From NCBI GenBank assembly GCA_946481095.1, contig CAMLML010000005.1, forward strand, positions 1 through 64,000: 64,000 nucleotides of DNA, in the 5' to 3' direction. The stretch comes from an uncultured Cellvibrio sp. (GTDB taxonomy: Bacteria > Pseudomonadota > Gammaproteobacteria > Pseudomonadales > Cellvibrionaceae). This document shows, piece by piece, positions 1 to 10,189 of the stretch. The notes under the pieces were generated by a model. It had not been told where the DNA came from. It saw only the letters and a program-made list of their open reading frames with translations, and made no database searches. Within the stretch, counting starts at the first letter, position 1, and every line of letters starts with the position of its first letter. The position numbers were made by a program, and so were the translations under genes.

Positions 1-338
1 AAATCGCTCCAAACCAAACGTGCATTTTTAAGTGAACGCAATATATCCAATCGCAACATAGCGCGACTAACATCGGCAATAGGCTCACCGGAAATACTTT
101 GCAAATTAACACCCAATAATTGCACGCCGGGTTTAAGCCCTTTCCAATCAGCATTGATTTTTTGGATAGTCACTTTTGCATCGAGCCGCGAAGATAAATA
201 ACTGGCAATTGAATCCTGATAATCAGCCAGCAAATAAGAAAAGCTCCGCCCTGACTGCACCAAAATTGCTAACAGGATCAGCATTATGGCAATCAGCAAA
301 TAAAACCACTTAACCAATCTACGTAATAAACGCGTCAT
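1..338 (-). CDS. yhdP: YhdP family AsmA-like protein, N-terminal part
   Basis: Only the first 112 or so codons are inside the window; the gene runs off the left edge. The start is the ATG at 338. The protein opens with a short basic segment (MTRLLRRLVKW), then one strongly hydrophobic membrane segment at about residues 12-27, then a soluble region with the AsmA-type beginning in which DAKVTIQKINADWKGLKPG leads into a beta-rich domain. YhdP is a very large inner-membrane-anchored periplasmic protein of the AsmA superfamily, linked in enterobacteria to phospholipid transport to the outer membrane. Its position directly downstream of rng, on the same strand, is the usual pseudomonad order and supports the call. 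A repeat element separates it from rng. Confidence 0.75.
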   Translation of the reverse strand, partial: MTRLLRRLVKWFYLLIAIMLILLAILVQSGRSFSYLLADYQDSIASYLSSRLDAKVTIQKINADWKGLKPGVQLLGVNLQSISGEPIADVSRAMLRLDILRSLKNARLVWSD

Positions 339-359
339 TCAATTACTTCTTAAAATAAT

Positions 360-440
360 TTCACCCCCTCCTAGCCTCCCCCTTGGCAAGGGGGAGGGAC
401 TGTCCCCACTTTGAAAAAGGGGGGTTAGGGGGGATTTAAA
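360..440. repeat. dispersed G/C-run intergenic repeat, copy 1 (left half)
   Basis: The stretch between yhdP and rng holds CCCCCTCC...CCTCCCCCTTGGCAAGGGGGAGG followed by a CCACTTTGAAAAAGGGGGG module and GGATTTAAAATCTT. The same two modules in the same order form the left half of the copy at 33382-33559. This copy lacks the mirror half. Confidence 0.8.
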
Positions 441-459
441 ATCTTTGTATAGTTCAACC

Positions 460-1929
460 CTAAATCAACACAATATCGTACTGTTCTTGTGTGAACACCG
501 ATTCCACACGAAATTCAATTGTGCGCTGAATAAATGCTTCCAGATCGGCAACGTAAGCGGCTTGTTCATCCAGTAATCGATCAACCACCAACGCAGAAGC
601 CAATACCAAAAATTTTTGATTGTCGTAAGCACGAGCCATACGCAGCACTTCACGAAAAATTTCATAACACACAGTCTCTGCCGATTTCACGCGACCCTTT
701 CCCTGACAAGTTGGACAGGGCTCACATAACAGCTGTCCGAGTGACTCTCGTGTACGCTTGCGAGCCATTTCAACCAAACCCAATTCAGACACACCGGTAA
801 TTCTTGTTTTGGCGTGATCTTTTTCCAAGGCTTTTTCCAAGGTCCGCAACACCTGGCGTTGGTGTTCGGGATCTTTCATATCAATAAAATCCAAAATAAT
901 AATGCCGCCCAAATTGCGTAAACGCAGTTGCCTTGCAATCGCTGTGGCCGCTTCAAGATTGGTTTTAAAAATAGTTTCTTCCAAATTGCGATGTCCAACA
1001 AACGCACCAGTATTCACGTCAACAGTAGTCATGGCTTCCGTTTGTTCGATAATCAAATATCCATTTGATTTCAAGGTCACACGAGGTTCCAGTGCACGAC
1101 GAATTTCTTCTTCAACACCGTACATTTCCAGCAATGGACGATCACCCGTGTAGAGTTCGATCAAATTCATTAATTCAGGTGTGTAACTTGCCGCAAAATC
1201 CTGCATCTGTTGCCAGGTTAATCGTGAATCGACTCTGACCTTGTATAAAGGTGCACGCGCCAAATCACGCAAGGCACGTAAATAGAGAGGCATATCCCGA
1301 TGAAGTTCTGCAGGCACACCCAATTGCGGTAATTTTGCTGATAAATCACTCCAAAGTTTTGTTAAAAATGGAATGTCGGAAACAATCGCATCGGTATCGG
1401 CACCTTCAGCAACTGTGCGCACAATAAATCCACCGGGAATTTGTTGTGCATTGACTTGTTGTTCAACTGCCATACGCAATCGTTCGCGCTCGACTTCGTC
1501 TTCAATACGAATTGACACACCGATATGTTGCGAGCCAGGCATATAAACCAGATAACGCGATGACAGGGTAATGTGTGTGGTGAGTCGTGCACCTTTGGTA
1601 CCTATAGGATCTTTGGCAACTTGTACCAGCAAGGTTTCGCCTTCGCGAACCAGAGTGCGGATATCCGGTAATTCACCCTGATATTCTTCCCCTTCCGGCA
1701 ATTCAGGCATCATGTCGCTGGCGTGAATAAAACCTGTTCGTTCAAGGCCGATTTCAACAAATGCAGCTTGCATTCCCGGTAACACACGAACAACTTTTCC
1801 ACGATAAATATTGCCGACATAACCTTTGCCATAACTGCGTTCCAGATAAAATTCCTGAACCACACCGTTTTCAACCAGCGCTACGCGGGTTTCAACCGGA
1901 GAAACATTAACCAGAATTTCTTCACTCAT
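460..1929 (-). CDS. rng: ribonuclease G
   Basis: RNase G is a cytoplasmic endoribonuclease of the RNase E/G family that matures the 5' end of 16S rRNA and degrades some mRNAs. The 489-residue length equals that of the E. coli enzyme when the ATG at 1929 is used (MSEEILVNVSPVETR), with an AAGAG ribosome site just upstream; the reading frame is open for 22 more codons but that part is not family-like. An S1 domain starts near residue 38 (GNIYRGKVVRVLPGMQAAF). The catalytic metal-binding aspartates lie in the VDVNTG and LDFIDM motifs near residues 300 and 345, and the zinc-link CPTC sequence follows near residue 405. The gene is 38 bases after maf and probably cotranscribed with the mre genes. 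Confidence 0.95.
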   Translation of the reverse strand: MSEEILVNVSPVETRVALVENGVVQEFYLERSYGKGYVGNIYRGKVVRVLPGMQAAFVEIGLERTGFIHASDMMPELPEGEEYQGELPDIRTLVREGETLLVQVAKDPIGTKGARLTTHITLSSRYLVYMPGSQHIGVSIRIEDEVERERLRMAVEQQVNAQQIPGGFIVRTVAEGADTDAIVSDIPFLTKLWSDLSAKLPQLGVPAELHRDMPLYLRALRDLARAPLYKVRVDSRLTWQQMQDFAASYTPELMNLIELYTGDRPLLEMYGVEEEIRRALEPRVTLKSNGYLIIEQTEAMTTVDVNTGAFVGHRNLEETIFKTNLEAATAIARQLRLRNLGGIIILDFIDMKDPEHQRQVLRTLEKALEKDHAKTRITGVSELGLVEMARKRTRESLGQLLCEPCPTCQGKGRVKSAETVCYEIFREVLRMARAYDNQKFLVLASALVVDRLLDEQAAYVADLEAFIQRTIEFRVESVFTQEQYDIVLI

Positions 1930-1967
1930 ATTTAACTCTTGATTCCAATTTTTATTCCGAGCATTTG

Positions 1968-2576
1968 TTAACTTTGAGTATTTGTTGATTGCCACACCGG
2001 GATATCAAATTCGGCAAATAGTTTGCAACACACTTCTATCGGTAAACCCACAACATTGGAGTAACTACCTTGAATCGATTGAACAAATACTGCACCTAAT
2101 CCCTGTATTGCGTAACCACCCGCTTTATCGCCAGGTTCACCCGTCTTCCAATAGGCTTTTATTTCTGTTTCTGTTAACTGACGAAAAGTCACCTGGGTGA
2201 CTGAATAATCTGTCAGGCATTTTTCAGGTGATACCAGTGCAACAGCCGTGATCACTTGATGAGTCCGACCAGACAAGTGGCGTAACATTTCCGCTGCATT
2301 GGCTTCATCTACAGGTTTTTCGAGAATTTCACCATCAAGAACACCCAGGGTGTCTGCACCCAAAACCGGTGCCAGATTACGCCCTTCCTGCTGAATCCTG
2401 GCCAAACCTGATTTTGCCTTTTCCAAAGCCAGACGCTGAACATAATGAATAGCAGGTTCGTCCGGCTTCCTCTTTTCTTCAACATCTGTACGAACCAGCT
2501 GATGTTGAACACCTATTTGTTGTAATAACTCACGACGACGCGGAGACGCAGATGCCAGATAAATATTGATTGTCAT
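1968..2576 (-). CDS. maf: Maf family nucleoside triphosphate pyrophosphatase (YhdE type)
   Basis: Maf proteins hydrolyse non-canonical or modified nucleoside triphosphates (dTTP/UTP class for YhdE) to the monophosphate. The protein is 202 residues, normal for the family. The N-terminal ASASPRRRELL signature and the GADTLGVLDGEILEKP and SYSNVVGLP motifs are all present; these carry the substrate-contacting Arg, Glu, Asp and Lys residues. The start ATG has an AGGAG sequence directly against it, which is unusually close. Position between mreD and rng is the conserved order in gammaproteobacteria. Confidence 0.93.
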   Translation of the reverse strand: MTINIYLASASPRRRELLQQIGVQHQLVRTDVEEKRKPDEPAIHYVQRLALEKAKSGLARIQQEGRNLAPVLGADTLGVLDGEILEKPVDEANAAEMLRHLSGRTHQVITAVALVSPEKCLTDYSVTQVTFRQLTETEIKAYWKTGEPGDKAGGYAIQGLGAVFVQSIQGSYSNVVGLPIEVCCKLFAEFDIPVWQSTNTQS

Positions 2577-2593
2577 CTCCTGTTCCCATCAAT

Positions 2594-3088
2594 TTATTGT
2601 TGAAAAACGCGTAATTTTTGACCCGAAAACACCAACAAAAATCTCACCAATGGCCAGCATAATGCACTGGCAATTGCAGAATAAATGAAACTGACTCCAG
2701 CCAAAGGACGCCCGGCCATTCCTTGCACCCAGTTATCAGTAAGTTGGGCAATAGAAATCATCACAAACATAGCAAGCATTTGTTTGATTAAATTGAAGTT
2801 ACGTAAACGTTGATAGGAAAATAAACAAAAATAAGACACCAGAATAATGCCCAGACTGTGCTGGCCAAAGGGAGTGCCTTCCAGTAAATCCTGAAACAGA
2901 CCCAAAGCACAAAGTGATGTAAGACTGATATTGAATGGCAGAATAACGACCCAATAAATGGACACCATCAAAACAAATTCCGGTCTCCACCAACGCCACT
3001 CCATAGGCAAGGGGTAAACCGACAACAACAGCGCCATCAGAAAACTGGTAAACATCAAAATATATAAATTCAGTGCGGAGGCGTGCAT
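2594..3088 (-). CDS. mreD: rod shape-determining protein MreD
   Basis: MreD is a small polytopic inner-membrane protein of the Rod (elongasome) complex that works with MreC, RodA and PBP2 in sidewall peptidoglycan synthesis. The 164-residue protein is almost entirely hydrophobic, with about five membrane segments and the family-typical GLFQDLLEGTPFGQHSLG loop near the middle. A GGAGG ribosome site lies 4 bases before the ATG. It follows mreC by 11 bases and precedes maf by 17, so it is clearly in the mreBCD operon. Confidence 0.93.
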   Translation of the reverse strand: MHASALNLYILMFTSFLMALLLSVYPLPMEWRWWRPEFVLMVSIYWVVILPFNISLTSLCALGLFQDLLEGTPFGQHSLGIILVSYFCLFSYQRLRNFNLIKQMLAMFVMISIAQLTDNWVQGMAGRPLAGVSFIYSAIASALCWPLVRFLLVFSGQKLRVFQQ

Positions 3089-3099
3089 TTAACCTCCAC

Positions 3100-3969
3100 T
3101 CAAGGTGTCACTGATCGGGTAACGGGCTCTTCCTGATCGATTACATCTCTTGCAGATTCAAACACCAACAACAGATGTCGGCTGCGATCCAGTCTTGCCA
3201 TGGGTTTTGCGGTAACCGTTAAAAACGCTTTCGCGGGATCACGAACAACCTGTTCAACCTGAGCAACCGGATAACCTACCGGAAATCGCTTGCCCAATCC
3301 GGAACTGACCAATAGATCACCCACACGAATATCGGTATTAGCGGGGACATGACGCAAACTCAATCGATTCATATCACCCGTACCTTCCGCTATGGCTCGC
3401 ACGTCATTGCGATTGACCTGTACCGGGATAGCATGGGTTGCATCAGAAATCAGCAGAACCGTACTGGATGCAGAACTGACCTCGGTAATTTGCCCCATTA
3501 GACCGAAGGCATCCAGAACCGGCTGACCTTTAAAAACCCCGTCTTGAGTTCCTCGATTAATAATGACTTGATGACTCAAAGGGTTAGGCGAAACGCCAAT
3601 CAATTCAGCAATCACCACCGTTTCCTGCAGTAAATTACTGGCATTCAATAGTTGTCGTAAACGTACGTTTTCCGCAGCCAAAGCTGCCATCTGCTGGGAT
3701 TTTCGTTGCAGAATCAGCACCTGAGCGTTCAGTGCCTCATTTTGGGATTGCAGATCTTCCGGAGAGTCGGTCGCATTATCGACCCAGTGACCAACACGCC
3801 TGGGGATATCGGTCACTTTGTAGAAGGGAGTGATCAGAGGGCTCAGTTTCTCTCTCACTATGTCCAGTTTGTCTGTGTATAAACTCACTACAACCAACCC
3901 TACCATGATCACAATCAGGATAAATGCACGGCTGGTAACAGAGGATCCACGACTAAAGAGCGGTTTGAT
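3100..3969 (-). CDS. mreC: rod shape-determining protein MreC, probable ATC start
   Basis: MreC is a bitopic periplasmic scaffold of the elongasome. Membrane anchor, coiled coil (about residues 60-100) and two beta-barrel domains are present, including the conserved LLISDATHAIPVQVNRND and ADTDIRVGD-like stretch. The first ATG or GTG in frame (GTG at 3912) falls inside the membrane segment and would remove the conserved KPLFSRGSS N-terminus, which matches the E. coli MreC start MKPIFSRGPS. The codon at the position of that Met is ATC (3969-3967), with an AAGAGGG ribosome site at 3983-3977, seven bases ahead. No ATG, GTG or TTG occurs in frame between the upstream TGA (the mreB stop) and this point. 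I therefore mark the start at the ATC; alternatives are ATT or CTG a few codons earlier or the internal GTG. The C-terminus lacks the long proline-rich tail of E. coli MreC. Confidence 0.85.
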   Translation of the reverse strand: MKPLFSRGSSVTSRAFILIVIMVGLVVVSLYTDKLDIVREKLSPLITPFYKVTDIPRRVGHWVDNATDSPEDLQSQNEALNAQVLILQRKSQQMAALAAENVRLRQLLNASNLLQETVVIAELIGVSPNPLSHQVIINRGTQDGVFKGQPVLDAFGLMGQITEVSSASSTVLLISDATHAIPVQVNRNDVRAIAEGTGDMNRLSLRHVPANTDIRVGDLLVSSGLGKRFPVGYPVAQVEQVVRDPAKAFLTVTAKPMARLDRSRHLLLVFESARDVIDQEEPVTRSVTP

Positions 3970-3989
3970 AGCAAGGCCCTCTTTTGAAA

Positions 3990-5045
<1,056 letters not shown>

Positions 5046-5073
5046 TTAGGTTGGATCAACATTAAAAATAAGC

Positions 5074-5118
5074 CGCGCAGTATATGTGAAAAAGCCCAAA
5101 TTAGCTGCGCGATTTTTT
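5074..5118 (+). terminator. terminator-like hairpin upstream of gatC, first
   Basis: CGCGCAG at 5074-5080 pairs perfectly with CTGCGCG at 5105-5111 and is followed by six T residues at 5113-5118. The 24-base loop is long, so strength is uncertain. No plus-strand gene lies upstream, so this could belong to a gatC leader or a short transcript. Confidence 0.4.
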
Positions 5119-5154
5119 ATTGCCTGCACTCTAACAATCACGGGGATTCAGAGC

Positions 5155-5188
5155 AAGGCGCAAGTGTGATACCTTGTGCGCCTTTTTT
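5155..5188 (+). terminator. Rho-independent terminator-like hairpin in gatC leader
   Basis: AAGGCGCA (5155-5162) pairs with TGCGCCTT (5177-5184), and the T-run extends to 5188. It sits 44 bases before the gatC start codon on the coding strand. It has the full form of an intrinsic terminator but no gene to terminate, which suggests attenuation of gatCAB or the end of a small RNA. Confidence 0.55.
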
Positions 5189-5232
5189 AACTTATCTCTT
5201 TTTAACTTCTCCCTCTGTTCGGAGCACCGCGA

Positions 5233-5520
5233 ATGGCAATTGAATCTTCTGACATCGCTAAACTGGCAAAGTTAGCCCGCATTGAAATAAATGATGCCGC
5301 GGCTCAGGAAGCAGCCAAAAGTATTTCTGATGTTTTAGCCTTGGTCGATCAGCTTCAAGCGATTAATACCGATGGCGTTTTACCCATGGCACATCCTCTC
5401 GATGCTGTACAAAAATTGCGCCCCGACGTGATTAGCGAAACCAATCAACGCGAAGCATTTCAATCTATAGCACCAGCAACTCAGGATGGTTTGTATTTGG
5501 TGCCGAAGGTGATTGAGTAA
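5233..5520 (+). CDS. gatC: Asp-tRNA(Asn)/Glu-tRNA(Gln) amidotransferase subunit C
   Basis: GatC is the small subunit that wraps around and stabilises GatA and GatB in the transamidosome, which converts Glu-tRNA(Gln) and/or Asp-tRNA(Asn) to the amide form. The 95-residue protein has the family features: an N-terminal helix (IAKLAKLARIEI), DVLALVDQLQAINTDGV, the MAHPLDAVQKLRPDVI loop and a C-terminal FLVPKVIE-like end (LYLVPKVIE). A GGAG ribosome site lies 8 bases before the ATG. It is first of three gat genes, each separated from the next by an intergenic repeat. Confidence 0.95.
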   Translation: MAIESSDIAKLAKLARIEINDAAAQEAAKSISDVLALVDQLQAINTDGVLPMAHPLDAVQKLRPDVISETNQREAFQSIAPATQDGLYLVPKVIE

Positions 5521-5525
5521 TTTGT

Positions 5526-5639
5526 ATTGCCCTCACCTAGCCCTCTCCCAAGGGGAGAGGGGACGAACTCCCTACTTTATTTAGTACGTAGTTCAATCAA
5601 TTCCCTCTCCCTCCGGGAGAGGGTTAGGGTGAGGGAATA
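5526..5639. repeat. dispersed CCCTCACC/GGTGAGGG repeat, copy 2
   Basis: The gatC-gatA gap is a palindromic element: CCCTCACCTAGCCCTCTCCC at the left and GGGAGAGGGTTAGGGTGAGGG at the right, around a 50-base centre. Each arm itself contains a short internal hairpin (CTCTCCCAAGGGGAGAG and CTCTCCCTCCGGGAGAG). It is the same family as copies at 8688, 27482, 33382, 40105, 48490 and 360. Confidence 0.9.
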
Positions 5640-5676
5640 AATTTAAAATTTATCAAAAATTTTCAGGAAATATTGA

Positions 5677-7131
5677 ATGCATCAATTCACCATTGCCGAG
5701 CTGATAAAAGGTCTACGTAAGAAAGATTTTTCCAGCGTCGAAGTCACACAACATTATCTGGATCGCATCGCGCGTCTTGATAAAACCTACAACTCTTACA
5801 TCACAGTGACCAACGAGATTGCATTGCAACAAGCAGCAGCGGCAGATAAACGTTTGGCCACTGGTACTGCGCCTGCACTCTGCGGTGTGCCGATTGCGCA
5901 TAAAGATATTTTTTGTACCACCGGTGTGCGTACATCTTGCGCATCCAAAATGCTCGATAAATTTATCGCGCCTTACAACGCCACTATCGTAGAAAATTAT
6001 TTGGATTCCGGTGTGGTGATGCTGGGTAAAACCAATATGGATGAATTTGCCATGGGTTCATCTAACGAAACAAGTTGGTATGGCCCCGTGAAAAACCCAT
6101 GGGCAACTGATTGTGTTCCTGGTGGATCTTCCGGTGGTTCAGCAGCAGCAGTCGCTGCACATTTAGCACCGGCAGCAACTGCTTCTGACACCGGTGGTTC
6201 GATTCGTCAACCCGCTGCCCTGTGCGGATTAACCGGAATTAAACCCACTTACGGTCGCGTATCGCGTTGGGGCATGATTGCCTTTGCTTCCAGTTTGGAT
6301 CAAGCAGGAATTTTATCGCGCACAGCAGAAGACGCCGCGATTTTATTAAACGACATGGCGAGCTACGATGCAAAAGATTCAACCTGTGTTGAACGCGATG
6401 TGCCGGATTACACCGCTGATTTAAACAAACCGTTAAATGGTTTGCGTATTGGTGTACCGAAAGAATATTTCGGTGAAGGATTAAATCCAAAAACGGCTGC
6501 GCTAATTGAAGATGCAATCAAAGTGTACGAAAAACTCGGCGCCACTATTCACAGCGTCAGCTTGCCGCACACACATCTTTCTGTTCCCGCTTATTACGTG
6601 ATTGCACCGGCAGAATGTTCTGCCAACTTGTCGCGTTTTGATGGTGTTCGTTACGGTCATCGCTGTGACAACCCGAAAGATTTAAATGATCTCTATATGC
6701 GTTCACGCAGCGAAGGTTTTGGTGCAGAAGTGAAGCGTCGTATTTTAGTGGGAACTTACGCTTTATCTGCCGGTTATTACGATGCCTATTACAGCAAAGC
6801 ACAAAAAGTTCGCCGCTTGATCAAGCAGGACTTTGTTGAAGCTTTCAAAACGGTTGATGTGATTCTAGGCCCAACATCGCCATCACCTGCATTTCAATTT
6901 GGATCCAAAACCAAAGATCCGGTTGCTATGTATTTGGAAGATATTTACACCATCGCTACTAACCTTGCGGGTTTACCAGGGCTTTCAATTCCTTGTGGAT
7001 TGGTGGATAACAAGCCGGTTGGTTTGCAATTAATCGGAAATTTCTTTGCGGAGTCGCAATTGTTAAATGTTGCGCATCAATTCCAGAACGCAACCGAATT
7101 TCACAAACAAACAGCACCGAATATTGAATAA
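5677..7131 (+). CDS. gatA: Asp-tRNA(Asn)/Glu-tRNA(Gln) amidotransferase subunit A
   Basis: GatA is the amidase-signature glutaminase that releases ammonia from glutamine for transfer to the misacylated tRNA. The 484-residue protein carries the complete Ser-cis-Ser-Lys triad: Lys76 in [10 protein letters not shown], the cis-Ser at 151 in PGGSSGGS and the nucleophile Ser175 in [10 protein letters not shown]. Length and motif order match the family. A CAGGAAA ribosome site precedes the ATG. Gene order C-A-B is standard. Confidence 0.97.
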   Translation: MHQFTIAELIKGLRKKDFSSVEVTQHYLDRIARLDKTYNSYITVTNEIALQQAAAADKRLATGTAPALCGVPIAHKDIFCTTGVRTSCASKMLDKFIAPYNATIVENYLDSGVVMLGKTNMDEFAMGSSNETSWYGPVKNPWATDCVPGGSSGGSAAAVAAHLAPAATASDTGGSIRQPAALCGLTGIKPTYGRVSRWGMIAFASSLDQAGILSRTAEDAAILLNDMASYDAKDSTCVERDVPDYTADLNKPLNGLRIGVPKEYFGEGLNPKTAALIEDAIKVYEKLGATIHSVSLPHTHLSVPAYYVIAPAECSANLSRFDGVRYGHRCDNPKDLNDLYMRSRSEGFGAEVKRRILVGTYALSAGYYDAYYSKAQKVRRLIKQDFVEAFKTVDVILGPTSPSPAFQFGSKTKDPVAMYLEDIYTIATNLAGLPGLSIPCGLVDNKPVGLQLIGNFFAESQLLNVAHQFQNATEFHKQTAPNIE

Positions 7132-7139
7132 ACACAATG

Positions 7140-7215
7140 TGTAGGTTGGAAGAGCGAAGCGACTTCCGACAGATTTTCGAAAATGTCGGAAGTCGCTTCG
7201 CTCTTCCAACCTACA
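7140..7215. repeat. perfect 32-bp inverted repeat between gatA and gatB
   Basis: Bases 7140-7171 and 7184-7215 are exact reverse complements over 32 bp, beginning TGTAGGTTGGAAGAGCGAAG. The 12-base centre contains the palindrome TTTTCGAAAA (7174-7183), so the whole element can fold as one long hairpin. It resembles the TGTAGG-ended palindromes at 52494, 54001, 54083 and 54872 and is probably a REP-like dispersed element. It must be in any gatA-gatB readthrough transcript. Confidence 0.95.
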
Positions 7216-7240
7216 GTTAATATGAAATGAGAAAAAATTT

Positions 7241-8686
7241 ATGCAATGGGAAACTGTAATCGGGTTGGAAGTACACGTACAACTCGCGACCAAAACCAAA
7301 ATTTTCTCCGGCGCCAGCACTGCATTTGGTGCTGAGCCTAACACTCAAGCTTGCGCAATTGATTTGGCATTACCCGGCACTTTACCAACACCTAATGCCG
7401 AAGCTTTTCGCTTTGCCACCATGTTTGGTTTGGCAGTGAATGCAGAAATCGGCAAGCGCTCAGTCTTTGAACGTAAGAATTATTTTTATCCTGATTTACC
7501 CAAAGGTTATCAAACCACACAATTAGCCGAGCCGATTGTCGGTGCAGGCTATGTGGATCTCGAACTCGAAGGCGGTCGTACCAAACGTGTTCGCATTCAC
7601 CACGCACATCTGGAAGAAGATGCGGGTAAATCCTTGCACGAAGATTTTGCCGGCATGAGCGGAATTGATTTAAACCGCGCAGGCACACCCTTAATCGAAG
7701 TAGTCACCGAACCCGATATGCGCAGCGCCGAAGAAGCGGTTGCTTTCGCCAAAAAATTGCACTCAATTGTCACTTCACTGGAAATTTGCGATGGTGAAAT
7801 GTCGCAAGGCTCAATGCGTTTTGACGTGAATATTTCGGTAAGACCAAAAGGTCAAGAAAAACTCGGCACCCGCACCGAAACCAAAAACCTTAACTCGTTT
7901 AAATTTATGGAAGAAGCCATAGAGTTGGAAGTGGAACGCCAGATTGAAGAAATTGAAAGCGGTAGAAAAATTATTCAGGAAACTCGCTTGTACAACGGCG
8001 ACACCAAAAAAGCCCGCAGCATGCGCAGCAAAGAAGACAGCAACGATTATCGCTACTTCCCCTGCCCTGATCTGCTACCAGTAATTCTGGATGACGACTA
8101 TATCGAATCCGTTCGCAAACAAATGCCGGAATTGCCCGAAGCCAAACGTGTTCGTTTTGTTGAGCAATACGGTTTAAGTGAATACGATGCGGGTCAGTTA
8201 TCGGCTGATAAAAATATTGCAGCATTTTTTGAAAAAACTGCACAGATTTCACAAGACGCCAAATTATCCGCTAACTGGGTGCTGGGTGATCTTGCTGCCT
8301 ATTTAAATAAAACTGAACAAACCATTATTCAATCGCCCATTACGCCTGATTTGCTTGCAGGCTTGATTAAATGTTTGAAAGACGGAACCACTACCAGCAA
8401 ATTGGCGAAGCAAGTATTTGAAGCCATGTGCAACGGCGAAGGCGACGCCATCACCATCATCGAAGCCAAAGGACTCAAACCGGTTTCTGACACAGGCGCA
8501 CTGGAAAAAATGATTGATGAGGTCATAGCGAAAAATCCACAACAAGTGGAAAACTATCGCAGTGCAGACGAAAGCAAACGTCCAAAAATGCTGGGGTTCT
8601 TTGTTGGTCAGGTGATGAAAGCCAGCCAGGGACAAGCGAATCCGCAGACATTGAATGAATTGTTATTGAAGAAATTGAATGGGTAA
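7241..8686 (+). CDS. gatB: Asp-tRNA(Asn)/Glu-tRNA(Gln) amidotransferase subunit B
   Basis: GatB is the kinase/transferase subunit: it binds the misacylated tRNA, activates the side-chain carboxylate with ATP and receives ammonia through a channel from GatA. The 481-residue protein begins with the family hallmark [13 protein letters not shown] and has [23 protein letters not shown] and [16 protein letters not shown] motifs of the cradle domain, a helical domain, and a C-terminal YqeY-like tRNA-binding tail ([17 protein letters not shown]). It is the third gene of gatCAB. Confidence 0.97.
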   Translation: MQWETVIGLEVHVQLATKTKIFSGASTAFGAEPNTQACAIDLALPGTLPTPNAEAFRFATMFGLAVNAEIGKRSVFERKNYFYPDLPKGYQTTQLAEPIVGAGYVDLELEGGRTKRVRIHHAHLEEDAGKSLHEDFAGMSGIDLNRAGTPLIEVVTEPDMRSAEEAVAFAKKLHSIVTSLEICDGEMSQGSMRFDVNISVRPKGQEKLGTRTETKNLNSFKFMEEAIELEVERQIEEIESGRKIIQETRLYNGDTKKARSMRSKEDSNDYRYFPCPDLLPVILDDDYIESVRKQMPELPEAKRVRFVEQYGLSEYDAGQLSADKNIAAFFEKTAQISQDAKLSANWVLGDLAAYLNKTEQTIIQSPITPDLLAGLIKCLKDGTTTSKLAKQVFEAMCNGEGDAITIIEAKGLKPVSDTGALEKMIDEVIAKNPQQVENYRSADESKRPKMLGFFVGQVMKASQGQANPQTLNELLLKKLNG

Positions 8687-8687
8687 A

Positions 8688-8809
8688 GCCCTCACCCTAA
8701 CCCTCTCCCAAAGGGAGAGGGGATTTTACTCCCAACGTAAAAAGACCTTCTTAATTACGGAGTAAAATTATTCCCCCTCTCCCTCTGGGAGAGGGCTGGG
8801 GTGAGGGAA
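8688..8809. repeat. dispersed CCCTCACC/GGTGAGGG repeat, copy 3
   Basis: Immediately after the gatB stop, CCCTCACCCTAACCCTCTCCC and its mirror GGGAGAGGGCTGGGGTGAGGG bracket a centre that has its own inverted repeat (ATTTTACTCC near 8723 with GGAGTAAAAT near 8759). The outer arms match copy 2; the centres do not. Confidence 0.9.
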
Positions 8810-8850
8810 AATTGTTTGCCTAAAAAACTAAATTGAAGTGAGATTTAAAA

Positions 8851-9147
8851 ATGAGCCTACGCAAAGACAAAGAAAAAGTTCTCGGTGAAATTTTTACTGA
8901 GGATAAAATCAAAGTATTTTTTGATTACACGCCACCAGCAGGAGTTAACGGAGATTATCACCTGCTGGAAAAAGCTTATCGCGGAATGCGCGGTGAAAAT
9001 TTTGCTACTTTTTTGCAAATGTTTATCACCGAAGGCAGAGACATAAACGCAGTGGGTCCTGAAGGTAAAACTTTATTGCAAGTGATCAAGACCCATCGCA
9101 ATGGCGAGGAATATGCACTTGCATTAGAAGCAGTTGGTGCAAAATAA
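8851..9147 (+). CDS. PA4642 family protein (small, function unknown)
   Basis: The 98-residue soluble protein resembles the conserved gammaproteobacterial PA4642 family: MSLRKDKEKVLGE at the N-terminus, an AYRGMRGENFATFLQMF centre and a GKTLLQVIKTHRNGEEYALALE C-terminal half that resembles one ankyrin-like repeat. No signal peptide or membrane segment is present. It sits alone after gatB, behind a repeat, and converges on the diguanylate cyclase gene. No experimental role is known to me. Confidence 0.75.
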   Translation: MSLRKDKEKVLGEIFTEDKIKVFFDYTPPAGVNGDYHLLEKAYRGMRGENFATFLQMFITEGRDINAVGPEGKTLLQVIKTHRNGEEYALALEAVGAK

Positions 9148-9160
9148 ATAATTGATGGAT

Positions 9161-9182
9161 TGCAGACACACATGTGTCTGCA
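9161..9182. terminator. hairpin between convergent genes
   Basis: TGCAGACACA (9161-9170) pairs perfectly with TGTGTCTGCA (9173-9182) around a 2-base centre. It lies in the 42-base gap between two convergent genes, so it could stop transcription from both sides, although it has no long T-run. Confidence 0.45.
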
Positions 9183-9189
9183 GTTATCA

Positions 9190-10065
9190 TTAATCCAACT
9201 CCACAAAGTTGGTGCGATTTCTGCCCTGATACTTTGATAAATAAAGGGCATTATCAATTTTACGGTACATAAAATCAGAACTGATCGGCGATGAAGTAAT
9301 ACCAAAACCACAAGAAACTGTGACTCTGTTAAATGGTTGGTTGGCTGCGTGAGGAATTGCCAATGACTCTATTGATTGTCGAATATTCTCAATCATAGCC
9401 AGCATATCTTCGGGGTTGCGTCCGACAATTTTTATAAAAAACTCTTCACCACCAACCCTGAATCCAACATCACTGGAGCGCTGTAGCAAATCATTAAGCA
9501 CATCACCTATGGACCGCAATACATCGTCGCCAGCAGCATGGCCATAGGTATCATTGAATAATTTGAAATGATCTATATCCATCAATGCAACGCCCACCAA
9601 TGCATCAGGAGATGCCTGATCCGTCAGTGATGCGAAATGCAATTCAAAGGTGTTGCGATTCCATAGCCCGGTCATGGAATCAATATGACTGTACTTGGCA
9701 TCCGTGATATCCGTAAAAATCCACAAACGTATTTGCCCATGATCAGCATCATCAAACGCCGTAGTACGACGACGAAAAACCCTGCCATCTTTGAGTAAAA
9801 TTTCATCTTCTACTTTTTTATTGGTCAGATGTAACTTTTCGATTAATTCAACAAACCCTGTGGGATCAATCACTTTTTCCAGGGCATAACGCATGATTGC
9901 AGGGCCTTCTTCCTGCAAATTCACATCCAATGGAATGCCCCACAATTCACGAAATCTGATATTGGTGTACAACATTTTGCGCTGATCTGTGACAATAAGA
10001 ACACCATCAGGAAGAGCATCCAATACACTTGTCAGCAAGTGATTTGAAATTGAAAGAATACTCAT
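9190..10065 (-). CDS. PAS-GGDEF diguanylate cyclase
   Basis: Predicted to make cyclic di-GMP from two GTP. An N-terminal PAS domain (about residues 10-120: LLTSVLDALPDGVLIVTDQ, later DGRVFRRRTTAFD) is joined to a complete GGDEF domain. The active-site loop is GGEEF, an accepted active variant, and an RSSD allosteric I-site stands exactly five residues before it, so product inhibition is likely. There is no membrane segment, so the input is probably cytosolic. The ATG at 10065 is chosen (MSILSISNHLL) because the PAS begins right after it; a frame-open start 19 codons earlier exists and neither has a good ribosome site. It stands alone between convergent and divergent neighbours. Confidence 0.88.
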   Translation of the reverse strand: MSILSISNHLLTSVLDALPDGVLIVTDQRKMLYTNIRFRELWGIPLDVNLQEEGPAIMRYALEKVIDPTGFVELIEKLHLTNKKVEDEILLKDGRVFRRRTTAFDDADHGQIRLWIFTDITDAKYSHIDSMTGLWNRNTFELHFASLTDQASPDALVGVALMDIDHFKLFNDTYGHAAGDDVLRSIGDVLNDLLQRSSDVGFRVGGEEFFIKIVGRNPEDMLAMIENIRQSIESLAIPHAANQPFNRVTVSCGFGITSSPISSDFMYRKIDNALYLSKYQGRNRTNFVELD

Positions 10066-10189
10066 AGTTACTATGTGATCCCACACTGAATGACTTGATC
10101 GAATTGAGCCGATTATAATCAAACTGACTGTAGAACAAACAGCACTTCAATGCTAAATTCAGAAGTCGATCTGAAACACTTACAAATTT

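Noticed and set aside
360..440. CRISPR array or tandem repeat
   Set aside because: The repeated units are dispersed over 48 kb, not in tandem, have no uniform spacers, and no cas gene is present.
1930..1995. N-terminal extension of RNase G
   Set aside because: The added 22 residues are not family-like, and the ATG at 1929 gives the exact size of E. coli RNase G with a good ribosome site.
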